Shown: positions 44,770 through 55,217, numbered from the stretch's first letter. The stretch is DNA of 64,000 bases from CAXBDP01 sp964598395 (GCA_964598395.1 CAZRBW010000002.1:55504-119503), one strand, 5' to 3'. The notes: generated by a model not told the origin, from the letters alone. Numbers and translations are program-made.

Positions 44770-46818
44770 TTATGCAAATTTTATCACTACTACAGTATAA
44801 TCGTCGTCTGGTGGCTCTTGTCCACAAAAATTCAAAAATGTTTCTGCAATCCTGTTTTTGATGGTTTCCGCATCAAAATGAGCATTATCTTCAATCCAAT
44901 TTTTTAAGGCTTCATAGCCCAATTCTTCGCCAGAGTCATTTTTACTCTCAGTAATTCCATCGGTATATAGCACCATTATGTCTCCGGACTCATAGTTCAT
45001 TTGATGAACTTGAATATAGTTTTGAAATTGATTATTGCGTAATACACCAAGTCCCAAGCCTTTGTTTTTGAAATAGTATGCTTTATTATCTGATTTTTTG
45101 AAATACAAAGTTGGGCAATGGCCAGCTCTAGCAAATTTAATCGATGACTCAGTGGTGTTGATTAAGAAGTAAGAAGCTGTAATAAAGGATCGCTTATCCA
45201 AGCATCTGCCTAATGCGCTATTGGCGTGCCTCAAAAACTCCTTTGGATCCAAGGCTAATTCTGATAAACTCTGAAATATCCCTTTCAATTGAGACATATG
45301 AAATGCAGCAGAGGTGCCTTTTCCAGAAACGTCTGCTATAATCAGGGCGTATTGGATATCGGATTTTTTGAAAATATCATAATAATCGCCTCCTACTTCG
45401 TCTGCAGCTTGAGAGAATGCCGAAATCTCAAAAGCTGGATCCTTTTCTAATACTGTTGGCAAAAGGGCTTTTTGTACTTCCTTGGCAATTTTCAGCTCTT
45501 TTTGGTAGCGCTCATTTGCCACCGTTTCAGTCATCAATCGCGAATTCTCAATGGATATACTCGCCTGGTTAGCAAAAGTGGTGATGATATTCTGCATTTC
45601 ATCATTAAAGCCATCACTTACTTCCTTCAGCAAATAAAGCTGCGCAATTTCTTTCTCCTTCACTATAAGCGGCAACATCATAAGGGATCTGAAGCCCGAA
45701 TATTTTAATGCCTTGGCAATAATACCACTTTGCTCAATCGGCACTTGAGGGCTTTTGAGTGGGCGAACTTTACTGCTTGACAAGCTGTCCTTTATCTCTC
45801 CTATTTGCTCCTCATTCAAGTTTTCCTTTAGTATGATTCTATTGGCACCTTTTTCGTCAAAAGACTCCAAAAAAGCTGCGTCTGCAAATACAGCACTTAC
45901 AGAGCTAAAAAAGAACATTTGATAAATCTCCCCTTCATTCCTTTTTTCCTGAATGGTACGACTCAACATTTGGATGTTTACAGCTTCCTTCAGTTTTTGC
46001 TCGAATACAGACGTTGTCGGTAAATTGAACAAGATTACTAAAAGTGAAAATAGGCTATATATGAAAATGAAGGAGAATAACGTCGTAGCGAATACATTAT
46101 CTACCAAATCAACTATCAGAATTTCACTTGGAAAACCTGATAATACGGTAATAAAAAAATAGAGATACAAGCAAACCAATACTAATAGCAAAATACTCTT
46201 CCATTTCTCTTTAAATGACAGATAGGCCACCCATTTTAAATTGACACTGAGGTATAAGCTAAGCACCAAAAAGAAAATCGAAGTGGTAATATAAAATGAG
46301 TCGAAAAGCTCAATATGAAAAAAATTGAGCAGGATACTTACCATCAGACCATATTCGAAAATATACCAAGTATTAATTAACACCTTAGACTTTTGGTACA
46401 AAACCAGCCGCTTGTAAATGGTGAATGTGGCTACAAGAAATACCGATACAACCCCTAAATCGAGATGATAAAGAAAGTTGATAAAGATGGGGTTCTGACC
46501 TAAACGGTTTTCCCCTAGTAATACAAAAACGAAAATGACTAAAATAGTAACAATGGCAGCCATTAGTCCTGTTACAAAAACCCTCCAAAGCATATCCACA
46601 AGATTCATCCTTTTGGCCTTGTCGACTTGGTGGCGGAAGAAAATAAGTAGGCTTAGAAAAAATAAGCTAAGAAGAGCGGGAGGAATAAACCTTGGGATTC
46701 CCGAGGGAACTTGGTTTATTTCACCAAAGTAAATTATTAAATTGACAACAAGCAGAATAAGCCAGGATAAGAAAGCAAGTGGACCAGTAATTCTTAAAAT
46801 TGCTTTTTGTGATAGCAT
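44770..46818 (-). CDS. Membrane-bound PP2C (SpoIIE/RsbU-type) phosphatase with GAF domain
   Basis: The 682-residue protein has several N-terminal transmembrane helices (about 10-270), a GAF-like sensor (about 285-430) and a SpoIIE-type PP2C domain (about 455-680). The PP2C metal-binding motifs are VGGDYYDIF and ADVSGKGTSAAFHM, with VLYTDGITES and PPDDDYTVVVI near the end. It should dephosphorylate the adjacent STAS protein in response to a membrane or ligand signal. Octamer at 46676. Confidence 0.93.
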   Translation of the reverse strand: MLSQKAILRITGPLAFLSWLILLVVNLIIYFGEINQVPSGIPRFIPPALLSLFFLSLLIFFRHQVDKAKRMNLVDMLWRVFVTGLMAAIVTILVIFVFVLLGENRLGQNPIFINFLYHLDLGVVSVFLVATFTIYKRLVLYQKSKVLINTWYIFEYGLMVSILLNFFHIELFDSFYITTSIFFLVLSLYLSVNLKWVAYLSFKEKWKSILLLVLVCLYLYFFITVLSGFPSEILIVDLVDNVFATTLFSFIFIYSLFSLLVILFNLPTTSVFEQKLKEAVNIQMLSRTIQEKRNEGEIYQMFFFSSVSAVFADAAFLESFDEKGANRIILKENLNEEQIGEIKDSLSSSKVRPLKSPQVPIEQSGIIAKALKYSGFRSLMMLPLIVKEKEIAQLYLLKEVSDGFNDEMQNIITTFANQASISIENSRLMTETVANERYQKELKIAKEVQKALLPTVLEKDPAFEISAFSQAADEVGGDYYDIFKKSDIQYALIIADVSGKGTSAAFHMSQLKGIFQSLSELALDPKEFLRHANSALGRCLDKRSFITASYFLINTTESSIKFARAGHCPTLYFKKSDNKAYYFKNKGLGLGVLRNNQFQNYIQVHQMNYESGDIMVLYTDGITESKNDSGEELGYEALKNWIEDNAHFDAETIKNRIAETFLNFCGQEPPDDDYTVVVIKFA

Positions 46819-46858
46819 GCAGTTTTATTCTGTATTCTTAAGGGTCGAATATACAAAA

Positions 46859-46887
46859 AAAATGCCCTGCAACTTTCAGGGCATTTT
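46859..46887 (-). terminator. Rho-independent terminator after aspS
   Basis: CAGGGCATTTT/AAAATGCCCTG is an 11-base-pair stem with a seven-base loop, followed on the minus strand by a T-run (complement of 46853-46862). It lies 32 bases beyond the aspS stop. Confidence 0.92.
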
Positions 46888-46918
46888 AATCTAATCAAAT
46901 TTTAATATTAGCTAGACG

Positions 46919-48679
46919 TTAAGCCTTATTTGTTTGTTTAATATCGAGGTACAACTCGGTAAGCTGCTCCTTAGATATTGGCGAAGGCGAATCAATCATT
47001 ACATCTCTTCCAGCATTATTTTTCGGGAAGGCAATGAAATCACGAATAGAATCTACACCGCCAAAAAGCGCACACAACCTGTCGAAACCAAAAGCAATAC
47101 CTCCATGCGGAGGAGCTCCAAATTCAAAGGCATCCATTAAGAAGCCAAACTGTGCTTTTGCTTCTTCTGGACTAAAACCTAAAAGCGAAAGCATGCGCTC
47201 CTGCATACTACGATCGTGAATTCTTATTGAGCCACCACCAACTTCCACTCCATTGATGACCATATCATAAGCGTTGGCACGCACAGCTCCTGGATCAGAG
47301 GTAAGCAATGCTATATCCTCAGGTTTGGGCGAAGTAAATGGATGGTGCATAGCATGGAATCTCTCACCTTCTTCATCCCACTCTAGAAGCGGGAAATCTA
47401 CTACCCAAAGTGGAACAAATGTGTTTCTATCTCTAAGACCAAGCTTGCTGCCCATTTCTAAGCGAAGCTCGTTCAATTGCTTTCGTGCGGCTGCTAACCC
47501 TCCCGCCAATATCAGCATCAGATCACCTGGCTTCGCATCAAATGCTTTTGCCCAAGCTTCCAAATCGTCCGTTGTATAGAATTTATCTACACTAGACTTT
47601 AAGCTTCCATCTTCATTATATCTTAAGTAAACCAAGCCCTTTGCACCAATTTGTGGCCTTTTTACAAAATCTGTAAGTGCGTCAATTTCCTTACGAGTGA
47701 ATCCTGCACAGCCTGTAGCATTAATACCAATTACAGCTTCGGCAGAATCGAATACTGGGAAACCATTGCCTTGAGCCAGCTCGGTGAGATAACAAAACTC
47801 CATTCCAAAACGCAAGTCTGGCTTATCGCTACCATATTTATCCATGGCATCTGCGTAGGTCATTCTGTTAAGACTAGGTAATTCTACACCTTTCACTTTG
47901 CTGAATAGATGGCGAATAAGTCCTTCGAAGGTTTGCAAAATATCTTCTTGGGTAACGAAAGACATTTCACAATCTATTTGGGTAAATTCCGGTTGCCTAT
48001 CCGCTCTTAAGTCTTCATCTCTAAAGCACTTTACAATCTGGAAGTAGCGATCGAAACCAGAAACCATTAATAATTGCTTGAAAGTTTGTGGAGATTGCGG
48101 GAGGGCATAAAACTCACCAGCATGTACTCTACTTGGCACCACAAAATCGCGCGCTCCTTCGGGAGTGGATTTAATCAAAACAGGCGTTTCTACTTCAATA
48201 AAATTAGAGCCGTCCAAATAGGCTCTCGTTTGCTGCATCATTCTATGGCGAAGTTCAAGATTTTTCCGCACAGAGTTTCTACGCAAATCCAAATAGCGGT
48301 ACTTCATCCGTAGTTCATCGCCACCATCTGTTTCATCCTCAATAATGAATGGAGGCACTTTTGAGCCATTGAGTATTTCTAAAATCGACAGTTTGATTTC
48401 GATATCGCCTGTGGGCATTTTATCGTTTTTGCTTACTCGCTGTATTACTTTACCTCCCGCTTTTATTACGAATTCCCTTCCGAGATTACGTGCGGTTTCT
48501 AGCAATTCGGCATTTGTACTGCTGCCATCGAGCATGAGTTGAGTAAGGCCATATCTATCGCGAATATCAATCCACACCATTCCACCTTTATCTCTAATTC
48601 GCTGTACCCAGCCACACAGTGTCACTTCTGTACCTATATCTGCCAAGCGGAGTTCACCGCAAGTATGAGTTCTTATCAT
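46919..48679 (-). CDS. aspS: Aspartate-tRNA ligase
   Basis: The 586-residue class II synthetase starts at MIRTHTCGELRLADIGTEVTL (48679); the longer frame adds 24 residues before this conserved N-terminus. It has an N-terminal OB-fold anticodon domain (GWVQRIRDKGGMVWIDIRD), the catalytic core with SPQTFKQLLM and FRDEDLRADRQPEFTQID, a bacterial GAD insertion (about 285-420) and motif 3 GIAFGFDRLCALF. It charges tRNA-Asp in the cytoplasm. Nothing unusual in length. Octamers at 47499, 48097 and 48453. It is divergent from tadA, with 210 bases between. Confidence 0.97.
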   Translation of the reverse strand: MIRTHTCGELRLADIGTEVTLCGWVQRIRDKGGMVWIDIRDRYGLTQLMLDGSSTNAELLETARNLGREFVIKAGGKVIQRVSKNDKMPTGDIEIKLSILEILNGSKVPPFIIEDETDGGDELRMKYRYLDLRRNSVRKNLELRHRMMQQTRAYLDGSNFIEVETPVLIKSTPEGARDFVVPSRVHAGEFYALPQSPQTFKQLLMVSGFDRYFQIVKCFRDEDLRADRQPEFTQIDCEMSFVTQEDILQTFEGLIRHLFSKVKGVELPSLNRMTYADAMDKYGSDKPDLRFGMEFCYLTELAQGNGFPVFDSAEAVIGINATGCAGFTRKEIDALTDFVKRPQIGAKGLVYLRYNEDGSLKSSVDKFYTTDDLEAWAKAFDAKPGDLMLILAGGLAAARKQLNELRLEMGSKLGLRDRNTFVPLWVVDFPLLEWDEEGERFHAMHHPFTSPKPEDIALLTSDPGAVRANAYDMVINGVEVGGGSIRIHDRSMQERMLSLLGFSPEEAKAQFGFLMDAFEFGAPPHGGIAFGFDRLCALFGGVDSIRDFIAFPKNNAGRDVMIDSPSPISKEQLTELYLDIKQTNKA

Positions 48680-48889
48680 TTCAATTTCGTTTTGAAGCTG
48701 CAATTTAAGAAGGATATGGGGATTGTAATTAGTCCTAAGCATAAAAGGCACTGTACTGTATATAATTTATTATATATGACTGCGATGAAACAGAAATCAT
48801 GATGAAAAAGTATTGGCTATCAGTAATTCATTATGGCACTATAAAAACCGAATGGAGGCAAAAAGAAAATACTTTAGCATTTTTGCATT

Positions 48890-49348
48890 ATGCAGTCAAC
48901 TCAATACTCCGAATTGGATGATATCCGCTATATGCGTGAGGCTTTAAAGCAAGCCAAATATGCTTTTGAAGAAGACGAAGTACCCGTTGGTGCGGTGATA
49001 GTTTGCAGAAACAAAATAATATCTAGAGCTTACAACCAAACAGAAAAACTTAAGGATGCGACTGCTCATGCCGAAATGTTGGCAATCACATCCGCAGCAA
49101 ATTCTCTTGGAACCAAATATCTTTCTGAGTGTTGTATATACGTGACTTTGGAGCCTTGCAGTATGTGTGCAAGTGCACTAAATTGGTCACAGATAGGAAG
49201 AATCGTTTTTGGAGCTGCTGACAATAAAAAAGGCTACAGTTTGATATCAGACAAATTGCTCCATCCAAAAACGATATGTGAAGGAGGAATATTAAAAGAA
49301 GAAGCAGCAGAATTGCTTCAAAGTTTCTTTAAGAAGCTTAGAGATTAG
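48890..49348 (+). CDS. tadA: tRNA-specific adenosine deaminase (TadA)-type deaminase
   Basis: The 152-residue zinc deaminase has the active-site motif HAE (60-62, HAEML) and PCSMC (89-93), with the surrounding stretches EDEVPVGAVIV and VTLEPCSMCASAL typical of TadA. It would convert adenosine 34 of tRNA-Arg to inosine. A guanine deaminase or related enzyme is possible, but the core favours TadA. It has no signal and lies 41 bases before sod on the same strand. The 48680-48889 intergenic region showed no clear promoter match. Confidence 0.9.
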   Translation: MQSTQYSELDDIRYMREALKQAKYAFEEDEVPVGAVIVCRNKIISRAYNQTEKLKDATAHAEMLAITSAANSLGTKYLSECCIYVTLEPCSMCASALNWSQIGRIVFGAADNKKGYSLISDKLLHPKTICEGGILKEEAAELLQSFFKKLRD

Positions 49349-49389
49349 AAGAGATTAAATAATTGTTCAACTATAATAATAAACTAAAA

Positions 49390-50004
49390 ATGGCATTTGA
49401 ATTACCAAAATTAGCTTACGATTTCAATGCGCTAGAACCACATATTGACGCGCGCACTATGGAAATTCACCATGGCAAACACCATGCAGGATATGTAAAT
49501 AACTTAAATGCAGCAATCGAAGGTACCGACCTTGCTGGCAAAAGCATTGAAGATATATTGGCAAATGTGAGCAAAGCCTCTGTTGCTGTAAGAAACAATG
49601 GTGGTGGCCATTACAATCACTCACTTTTTTGGTCTGTAATGTCGCCAAATGGTGGCGGAGCTCCACAAGGAGACTTGGCCGCAGCTATCAATACAACATT
49701 CGGCAGCCTAGACGCTTTAAAAGAACAGTTCAATAAAGCTGCTGCAACTCGTTTTGGCTCAGGTTGGGCATGGCTTTGCGTAAAAGCTGATGGAGCTTTG
49801 GAAGTTTGTTCTACACCTAATCAAGACAATCCTTTGATGGATGTTGAGACAAACGGATGTGCTGGCACTCCAATCTTAGGCTTGGACGTTTGGGAACATG
49901 CATACTACCTAAATTATCAAAATCGTCGCCCAGATTATGTTTCAGCATTTTGGAATGTAATTAATTGGGATGAAGTAGCAAGAAGATACAAAGCTGCAAA
50001 ATAG
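49390..50004 (+). CDS. sodA: Superoxide dismutase, Mn/Fe family (Mn-type by residues)
   Basis: The ATG at 49390 starts MAFELPKLAYDFNALEPHID, the conserved SOD N-terminus; the frame from 49363 adds nine residues. The 204-residue enzyme has metal ligands His27, His77, Asp166 and His170 (DVWEHAYY). The GGGHYNHSLFW element and Gln145 in PNQDNPL are of the Mn type, although cambialistic activity cannot be excluded. It removes superoxide in the cytoplasm. No signal peptide. A terminator follows. Confidence 0.96.
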   Translation: MAFELPKLAYDFNALEPHIDARTMEIHHGKHHAGYVNNLNAAIEGTDLAGKSIEDILANVSKASVAVRNNGGGHYNHSLFWSVMSPNGGGAPQGDLAAAINTTFGSLDALKEQFNKAAATRFGSGWAWLCVKADGALEVCSTPNQDNPLMDVETNGCAGTPILGLDVWEHAYYLNYQNRRPDYVSAFWNVINWDEVARRYKAAK

Positions 50005-50023
50005 ATAAAGTCAAATATATTAG

Positions 50024-50056
50024 AGCCTCTTCCAAAATATGGTAGAGGCTTTTCTA
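50024..50056 (+). terminator. Hairpin terminator after sod
   Basis: AGCCTCT..CC and GG..AGAGGCT form the stem (50024-50050), followed by TTTCTATTT. Confidence 0.85.
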
Positions 50057-50198
50057 TTTATAAACATGACCTTTTAAGGAATTACGTGAACCATTAGCAT
50101 AATTAATGCTTACCGAGCTAGTTATACAAATTAAATTAATTTTTGAAATCCACAACAAAGCTAACTTAGCTAGGTTAATAGAATAATATCAACATTCC

Positions 50199-51014
50199 AT
50201 GCTCTACAATAAACCGTATTTTCTTGCCGAAAATAAAGACTGGCTCGTATTCGTACATGGTGCGGGAGGAAGCTCAAATTTATTTTTTAAGCAAATACGT
50301 GCATTCCAAGACCACTTTAATCTGTTGCTCATCGACCTCCGTGGGCACGGCAAGTCTAGAGAAGTTACCTTTACAGATATTATTAAAGGAGAATATACTT
50401 TCGAGAAGGTAAGTCAAGATATTTTGGAAGTACTTGATCATCATAAAATTGAGAAAGCTCATTTTATGGGAATCAGTCTCGGTACTATCATAGTGCGAAC
50501 CATAGGTGAGCTTTGGCCTGAGCGGGTGGAAAGTTTAATCATGGGCGGTGCTATTGCTCGACTTAATTTCAGATCAAAATTTTTGGTTACGATTGGCAAC
50601 GCTATCAAACGCTTTGTTCCATATATGTGGCTTTACAAACTGGTCGCTTGGATTATTATGCCAAAGAAAAGACACTCACTTTCTAGAAACTTGTTTATAA
50701 GAGAAGCCAAAAAACTTTGTCAAAAGGAATTTCTAAGATGGTTTAATCTTACCAAAGACCTCAATAAGTTATTAAATTATTTTTATGAGAAGGATCTAAA
50801 GCTCCCATCACTTTACATCATGGGAGAAGATGACTATATGTTTTTACCTCAAGTAAAAGAATTGGTGAAAAGCCAAACTGGGGCAATTCTTAATGTGATT
50901 GACAAATGTGGGCATGTATGCAATATTGAAGCTCCAGAAGCTTTCAACCACTTATCTCTAAATTTTCTACTAGAAGGCAGACATAAGCTCCGTTTACAAA
51001 TTAAAAACGGATAA
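50199..51014 (+). CDS. Alpha/beta hydrolase with a serine nucleophile
   Basis: The 271-residue protein has VFVHGAGGSSN (17-27) for the oxyanion hole, IDLRGHGKS, the nucleophile elbow MGISLGT (Ser93) and a probable catalytic His in DKCGHVCNIEAPEAF. Substrate unknown; esterases, lipases and C-C hydrolases share this outline. No signal peptide. The gene ends 51 bases before the RND adaptor gene on the same strand and may be cotranscribed. Octamer at 50262. The 194 bases upstream contain only the sod terminator and AT-rich DNA. Confidence 0.88.
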   Translation: MLYNKPYFLAENKDWLVFVHGAGGSSNLFFKQIRAFQDHFNLLLIDLRGHGKSREVTFTDIIKGEYTFEKVSQDILEVLDHHKIEKAHFMGISLGTIIVRTIGELWPERVESLIMGGAIARLNFRSKFLVTIGNAIKRFVPYMWLYKLVAWIIMPKKRHSLSRNLFIREAKKLCQKEFLRWFNLTKDLNKLLNYFYEKDLKLPSLYIMGEDDYMFLPQVKELVKSQTGAILNVIDKCGHVCNIEAPEAFNHLSLNFLLEGRHKLRLQIKNG

Positions 51015-51065
51015 AAAAACTAGCTAATCTTATAATTCGTTCCAATAGAACCAAATAAAACCTGA

Positions 51066-52151
51066 ATGAACCGCACGGTAAAAAACATCCTGATTTTAGT
51101 CATAGTCCTAGTTTTACTGTTTCTGTTCTTTATGCCAAAACTTGATTTTGGAAAAAACGACAGCGCAGAACAAACTCCAAGCGGACCTGCAATAGCAGCT
51201 TTCAATACAGCACTACCAGTAAGTGCCATAGTGCTTTCTCCACAGCAAATGGAAAATAAAATTAGAGTAACTGGGACAATACAGGCAAATGAATCAGTTG
51301 ACCTAAAAAGCGAACTGAACGGCTTGGTAGAAAGAATCTATTTCCAAGAAGGCCAAAGAGTTAGAAAAGGTGATTTACTAATTAGGTTGAACGATGAAGA
51401 ATCGAGAGCCCAACTTGAGAAATTGACATTTAGTAAGAAGCTATACGAAGACAATGAATATAGACAAAAAATCCTTTTAGAACGAGAAGCGATAAGCCGT
51501 GAGGAGTATGAAATTGCCCTAACGGAATTGAGAACCTCCGAAGCCGACATCAAACTACTTGAGGTACAAATTAATAAAGCACAAATAAGAGCTCCGTTCG
51601 ATGGCATTATTGGTTTGAGAAACATTAGTGAAGGCAGCTACCTTACACCTGCCACTTCAATTGTGAATATATATAGCATTGATCCCGCAAAAATTGAATT
51701 TTCTATTCCAGCAAGGTACGCTGGCTTATTGGGTATTGGTGATAAAATCTATTTCAATTTGGATGGAACGATTGAGAGCTATGAAGGAATAATTTATGCA
51801 TTAGAGCCGTTGATTGATCCCACCACAAGAACTCTTCGCTTAAGAGCAACTGCGCCAAATAAAGATAGTAAAATACTTCCTGGTCAATTTGCAAGAATTG
51901 AAGTTGTTTTAGAACAGTTAGATTCTGCTTTGCTCGTGCCCTCCATTGCTGTCACACCTACAGCAGACTCACAAATGGTATTTGTTGCCAAAAATGGAAA
52001 AGCAGAACAAAGATTTATTGAAATTGGAACTAGGACTGACACAGAAATTCAAGTTGCAAAGGGCTTAAGTGTGGGTGATACCGTGATTACTTCAGGCATA
52101 TTACAACTTAGACCAGGTGTCGATGTGAATATTACAACATTAAAAAATTAA
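51066..52151 (+). CDS. RND efflux periplasmic adaptor (membrane fusion) protein
   Basis: The 361-residue protein has one N-terminal transmembrane anchor (about 6-22), a biotinyl-lipoyl domain (VRVTGTIQANESVDLKSELN, residues about 66-95 with the second half INKAQIRAPFDGIIGLRN), a coiled-coil hairpin between them, and a beta-barrel and C-terminal domain. It links the inner-membrane RND pump encoded next to the TolC channel. The gene ends three bases before the permease start. Drug specificity cannot be told. Confidence 0.94.
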   Translation: MNRTVKNILILVIVLVLLFLFFMPKLDFGKNDSAEQTPSGPAIAAFNTALPVSAIVLSPQQMENKIRVTGTIQANESVDLKSELNGLVERIYFQEGQRVRKGDLLIRLNDEESRAQLEKLTFSKKLYEDNEYRQKILLEREAISREEYEIALTELRTSEADIKLLEVQINKAQIRAPFDGIIGLRNISEGSYLTPATSIVNIYSIDPAKIEFSIPARYAGLLGIGDKIYFNLDGTIESYEGIIYALEPLIDPTTRTLRLRATAPNKDSKILPGQFARIEVVLEQLDSALLVPSIAVTPTADSQMVFVAKNGKAEQRFIEIGTRTDTEIQVAKGLSVGDTVITSGILQLRPGVDVNITTLKN

Positions 52152-52154
52152 ATA

Positions 52155-55100
52155 ATGGCGAGTTTATCCAACATAAGTATTGATAGGCCAGTATTAGCGG
52201 TGGTGATGTCACTAACCATCATTATTTTTGGTATTATTGGCTTCAACTTATTAGGTATCAGAGAGTATCCAAGTGTGGATCCACCTACAGTGTCAGTATC
52301 TACCAACTACCCTGGTGCAAATGCCGACATTATTGAATCTCAAATAACAGAGCCGCTAGAAGAATCTATTAATGGTATAGCAGGGATTAAAAGCCTAACT
52401 TCTACCAGCCGAGATGGTGGTAGTAATATCAACGTTGAGTTTGAATTGGGTATAGATATGGAGGCCGCTGCTAATGATGTGCGCGATAGAGTGGCGCGAG
52501 CTGTCCGCAACCTCCCGCCAGATGCTGAGCCTCCTTCGGTATCCAAAGCCGATGCGGATTCACAGCCTATTATGTTTTTAGGAATAAAAAGCGAGACAAG
52601 GTCCTTACTCGATTTAACTCTACTTGCTGAGAATTTATTCAAAGAAAGGATACAAACCATTCCAGGCGTAAGTACTATACAAGTTTGGGGATCAAAAAGG
52701 TATTCATTGAGATTATGGATGGATCCGGACAAATTGGTTGCTTACAATATGACTCCTCTGGATATTCTCAACGCTGTAACCCGTGAAAATATCGAGCTTC
52801 CATCAGGAAGAGTTGAAGGCCAAAATATCGAGTTAACCGTTCGCACATTAGGTCGTCTTAATACACCTCAAGAATTTAACGATTTGGTTATTACTCAATC
52901 AGGAGATGATATTGTTCGATTTAAGGACTTGGGATATGCTGAATATGCGCCTGAAAATGAACGCACCATCCTGCGGAGAGATAGAGTACCAATGGTTGGC
53001 ATCGTGGTAGTAACTCAACCTGGCTCCAATTCTATTGCTATTGCCGACGAATTCTATAAGCGGGTGGAAAGTATTAAAAAGGATGTACCGGCGGATATAA
53101 GTACTGTAATGGGCTTTGATGTTACTACTTATATAAGAGATTCTATTAAGGAAGTACAACAAACAATAGTAATTGCATTTTTGCTTGTGGTGGGTATAAT
53201 TTTCATTTTCTTCAGAGATTGGAGAACCACCATAATACCGGTATTGACAATTCCAATTGCATTGATTGGCTCGTTTTTCATCATGTACACGATGGGTTTT
53301 TCAATAAACGTACTCACCTTATTGGGAATTGTTCTTGCCATCGGTCTTGTAGTAGATGATACCATAGTTGTACTTGAAAATATCTATACAAAAATCGAAG
53401 ACGGCGAATCTCCCACTGAGGCAGGCAAAAAAGGAACTGCAGAGATATTCTTTGCTGTAATTGCTACCACTGTAGCTTTGGCTGCGGTATTCCTGCCCGT
53501 TATTTTCTTAGATGGCTTAACAGGACGATTGTTTAGAGAATTTGGAATTGTAGTGGCTGGTGCTGTTATAATATCTTCTTTTGTAGCTCTTACACTTACT
53601 CCAATGGTCTGTACCCGACTATTGAAGCAAAGAAAGAAGCACAATGTTATTTATAATGCAACAGAACCATTTTTTAAGTGGCTAAACGAAAGTTATAACA
53701 GTTCGCTCGAGAGTTTCATGAAGATGAAATGGATCGCCTTTGTGATAATTATAGTATCCGCCGGCATTATCGGTTTGATGATGACTGAAAATCGAGTGAA
53801 GACAGAACTTTCGCCAATGGAGGATAGAGGTGAGTTTCGAATTCAGGCCTCGGCACAAGAAGGAGCTACTTTTGAATACATGGACAGTTATCTAGAAGAA
53901 ATGGTTGACCTTGTAAATGAAAATGTACCAGAATTAGAATCAGTAGTTTCGATAACCTCACCAGGTTTTGGCACAAGTGCCGTGAATTCGGGCTTCTTGC
54001 GAATTGTACTCAAAGACAAAAGTGAGCGAACAAGATCACAACAAGAAATAGTGGATGACCTAACCCCACTAGTTAATACACTTACCGGAGCAAGAGCTAA
54101 TATTACTCAAGCTCAAAGTATTGGAGATAGAAGAGGTGGGCCACCAGTTCAATATGTGATTCAAGCGCCAACAATTGAAAAATTACAAAAGGTACTTCCT
54201 GAATTTTTGGACAGAGCCAAAGCAAGTCCAAAATTCAGTTTTGCCGATGTAAACCTAAAATTCAATAAACCTGAACTGAAAATCGAAATTGATAGAGAGA
54301 AAGCTAGAAATTTGGGAGTATCCACCCGAGATATTGCTCAAACGCTACAATTAAGTTTGAGTGGGTCTAGATTTGGTTTCTTTATTATGGATGGCAAACA
54401 GTACCAAGTAATAGGGCAAGTTTCTAGGTCGCAAAGAAATGAACCGTTGGACTTGAAGTCTCTTTATGTCCGATCGTCCAACGGAGATCTTATTCAAATG
54501 GATAATTTAGTATTCCTGTCAGAATCTGCTACTCCTCCTGCACTCTATAGATACAACAGATATGTATCGGCTACCGTATCCGCTAACCTTGGTAGAGGCG
54601 TAACTTTAGGGGAGGGTATTGAAGAGATGGATAGAATTGCTGATGACTTGCTTGATGATACTTTTGCAACAACACTTTCGGGAGCGTCTAAGGAATTTCA
54701 AGACAGTTCGAATAGTCTATATTTTGCATTTGGCTTCGCTTTGATATTGATTTATTTGGTGCTATCTGCTCAATTTGAGAGCTTTATAGACCCACTTATT
54801 ATTATGTTCACCGTGCCTTTGGCATTAGCTGGTGCTTTAGTTTCCTTATGGAGATATGATCAGACTCTGAATATTTTTAGCCAAATTGGTATTATTATGC
54901 TAATAGGGCTAGTTACCAAAAATGGAATTTTGATTGTTGAATTTGCCAATCAAAGAAAAGCCGCAGGTCTTCCTCTATACGAAGCAATTGTAGGTGCTGC
55001 TCAAGCACGATTCAGGCCAATTTTAATGACGAGTTTATCCACCATATTAGGTATTCTTCCCATTGCATTAGCCTTAGGAGCTGGTTCGGAAAGCCGGGTA

Positions 55101-55217
55101 TCGATGGGAATCGCAGTAATTGGAGGCTTAATCTTTGCCACGATCCTTACACTTTATGTTATTCCTGGCATTTACATTTATTTCACAAGTAAAACAGCTC
55201 GACTAGCAAGAGTTTAA
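52155..55217 (+). CDS. RND (HAE1 family) multidrug efflux permease
   Basis: The 1020-residue protein has the two-fold repeated RND design: transmembrane helix 1 near residues 12-32, two large periplasmic loops (about 40-330 and 560-860), and helices with GIVLAIGLVVDDTIVVLENI (proton-relay Asp pair) and IGIIMLIGLVTKNGILIVEF. It exports substrates from periplasm and membrane using proton influx, together with the adaptor and TolC genes on either side. Only one octamer occurs (52511). Confidence 0.96.
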   Translation: MASLSNISIDRPVLAVVMSLTIIIFGIIGFNLLGIREYPSVDPPTVSVSTNYPGANADIIESQITEPLEESINGIAGIKSLTSTSRDGGSNINVEFELGIDMEAAANDVRDRVARAVRNLPPDAEPPSVSKADADSQPIMFLGIKSETRSLLDLTLLAENLFKERIQTIPGVSTIQVWGSKRYSLRLWMDPDKLVAYNMTPLDILNAVTRENIELPSGRVEGQNIELTVRTLGRLNTPQEFNDLVITQSGDDIVRFKDLGYAEYAPENERTILRRDRVPMVGIVVVTQPGSNSIAIADEFYKRVESIKKDVPADISTVMGFDVTTYIRDSIKEVQQTIVIAFLLVVGIIFIFFRDWRTTIIPVLTIPIALIGSFFIMYTMGFSINVLTLLGIVLAIGLVVDDTIVVLENIYTKIEDGESPTEAGKKGTAEIFFAVIATTVALAAVFLPVIFLDGLTGRLFREFGIVVAGAVIISSFVALTLTPMVCTRLLKQRKKHNVIYNATEPFFKWLNESYNSSLESFMKMKWIAFVIIIVSAGIIGLMMTENRVKTELSPMEDRGEFRIQASAQEGATFEYMDSYLEEMVDLVNENVPELESVVSITSPGFGTSAVNSGFLRIVLKDKSERTRSQQEIVDDLTPLVNTLTGARANITQAQSIGDRRGGPPVQYVIQAPTIEKLQKVLPEFLDRAKASPKFSFADVNLKFNKPELKIEIDREKARNLGVSTRDIAQTLQLSLSGSRFGFFIMDGKQYQVIGQVSRSQRNEPLDLKSLYVRSSNGDLIQMDNLVFLSESATPPALYRYNRYVSATVSANLGRGVTLGEGIEEMDRIADDLLDDTFATTLSGASKEFQDSSNSLYFAFGFALILIYLVLSAQFESFIDPLIIMFTVPLALAGALVSLWRYDQTLNIFSQIGIIMLIGLVTKNGILIVEFANQRKAAGLPLYEAIVGAAQARFRPILMTSLSTILGILPIALALGAGSESRVSMGIAVIGGLIFATILTLYVIPGIYIYFTSKTARLARV

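Noticed and set aside
48539..48802. 87-codon plus-strand frame between aspS and tadA
   Set aside because: Most of it lies antisense to the conserved start of aspS, and the rest is low-complexity; no sign of a protein family.
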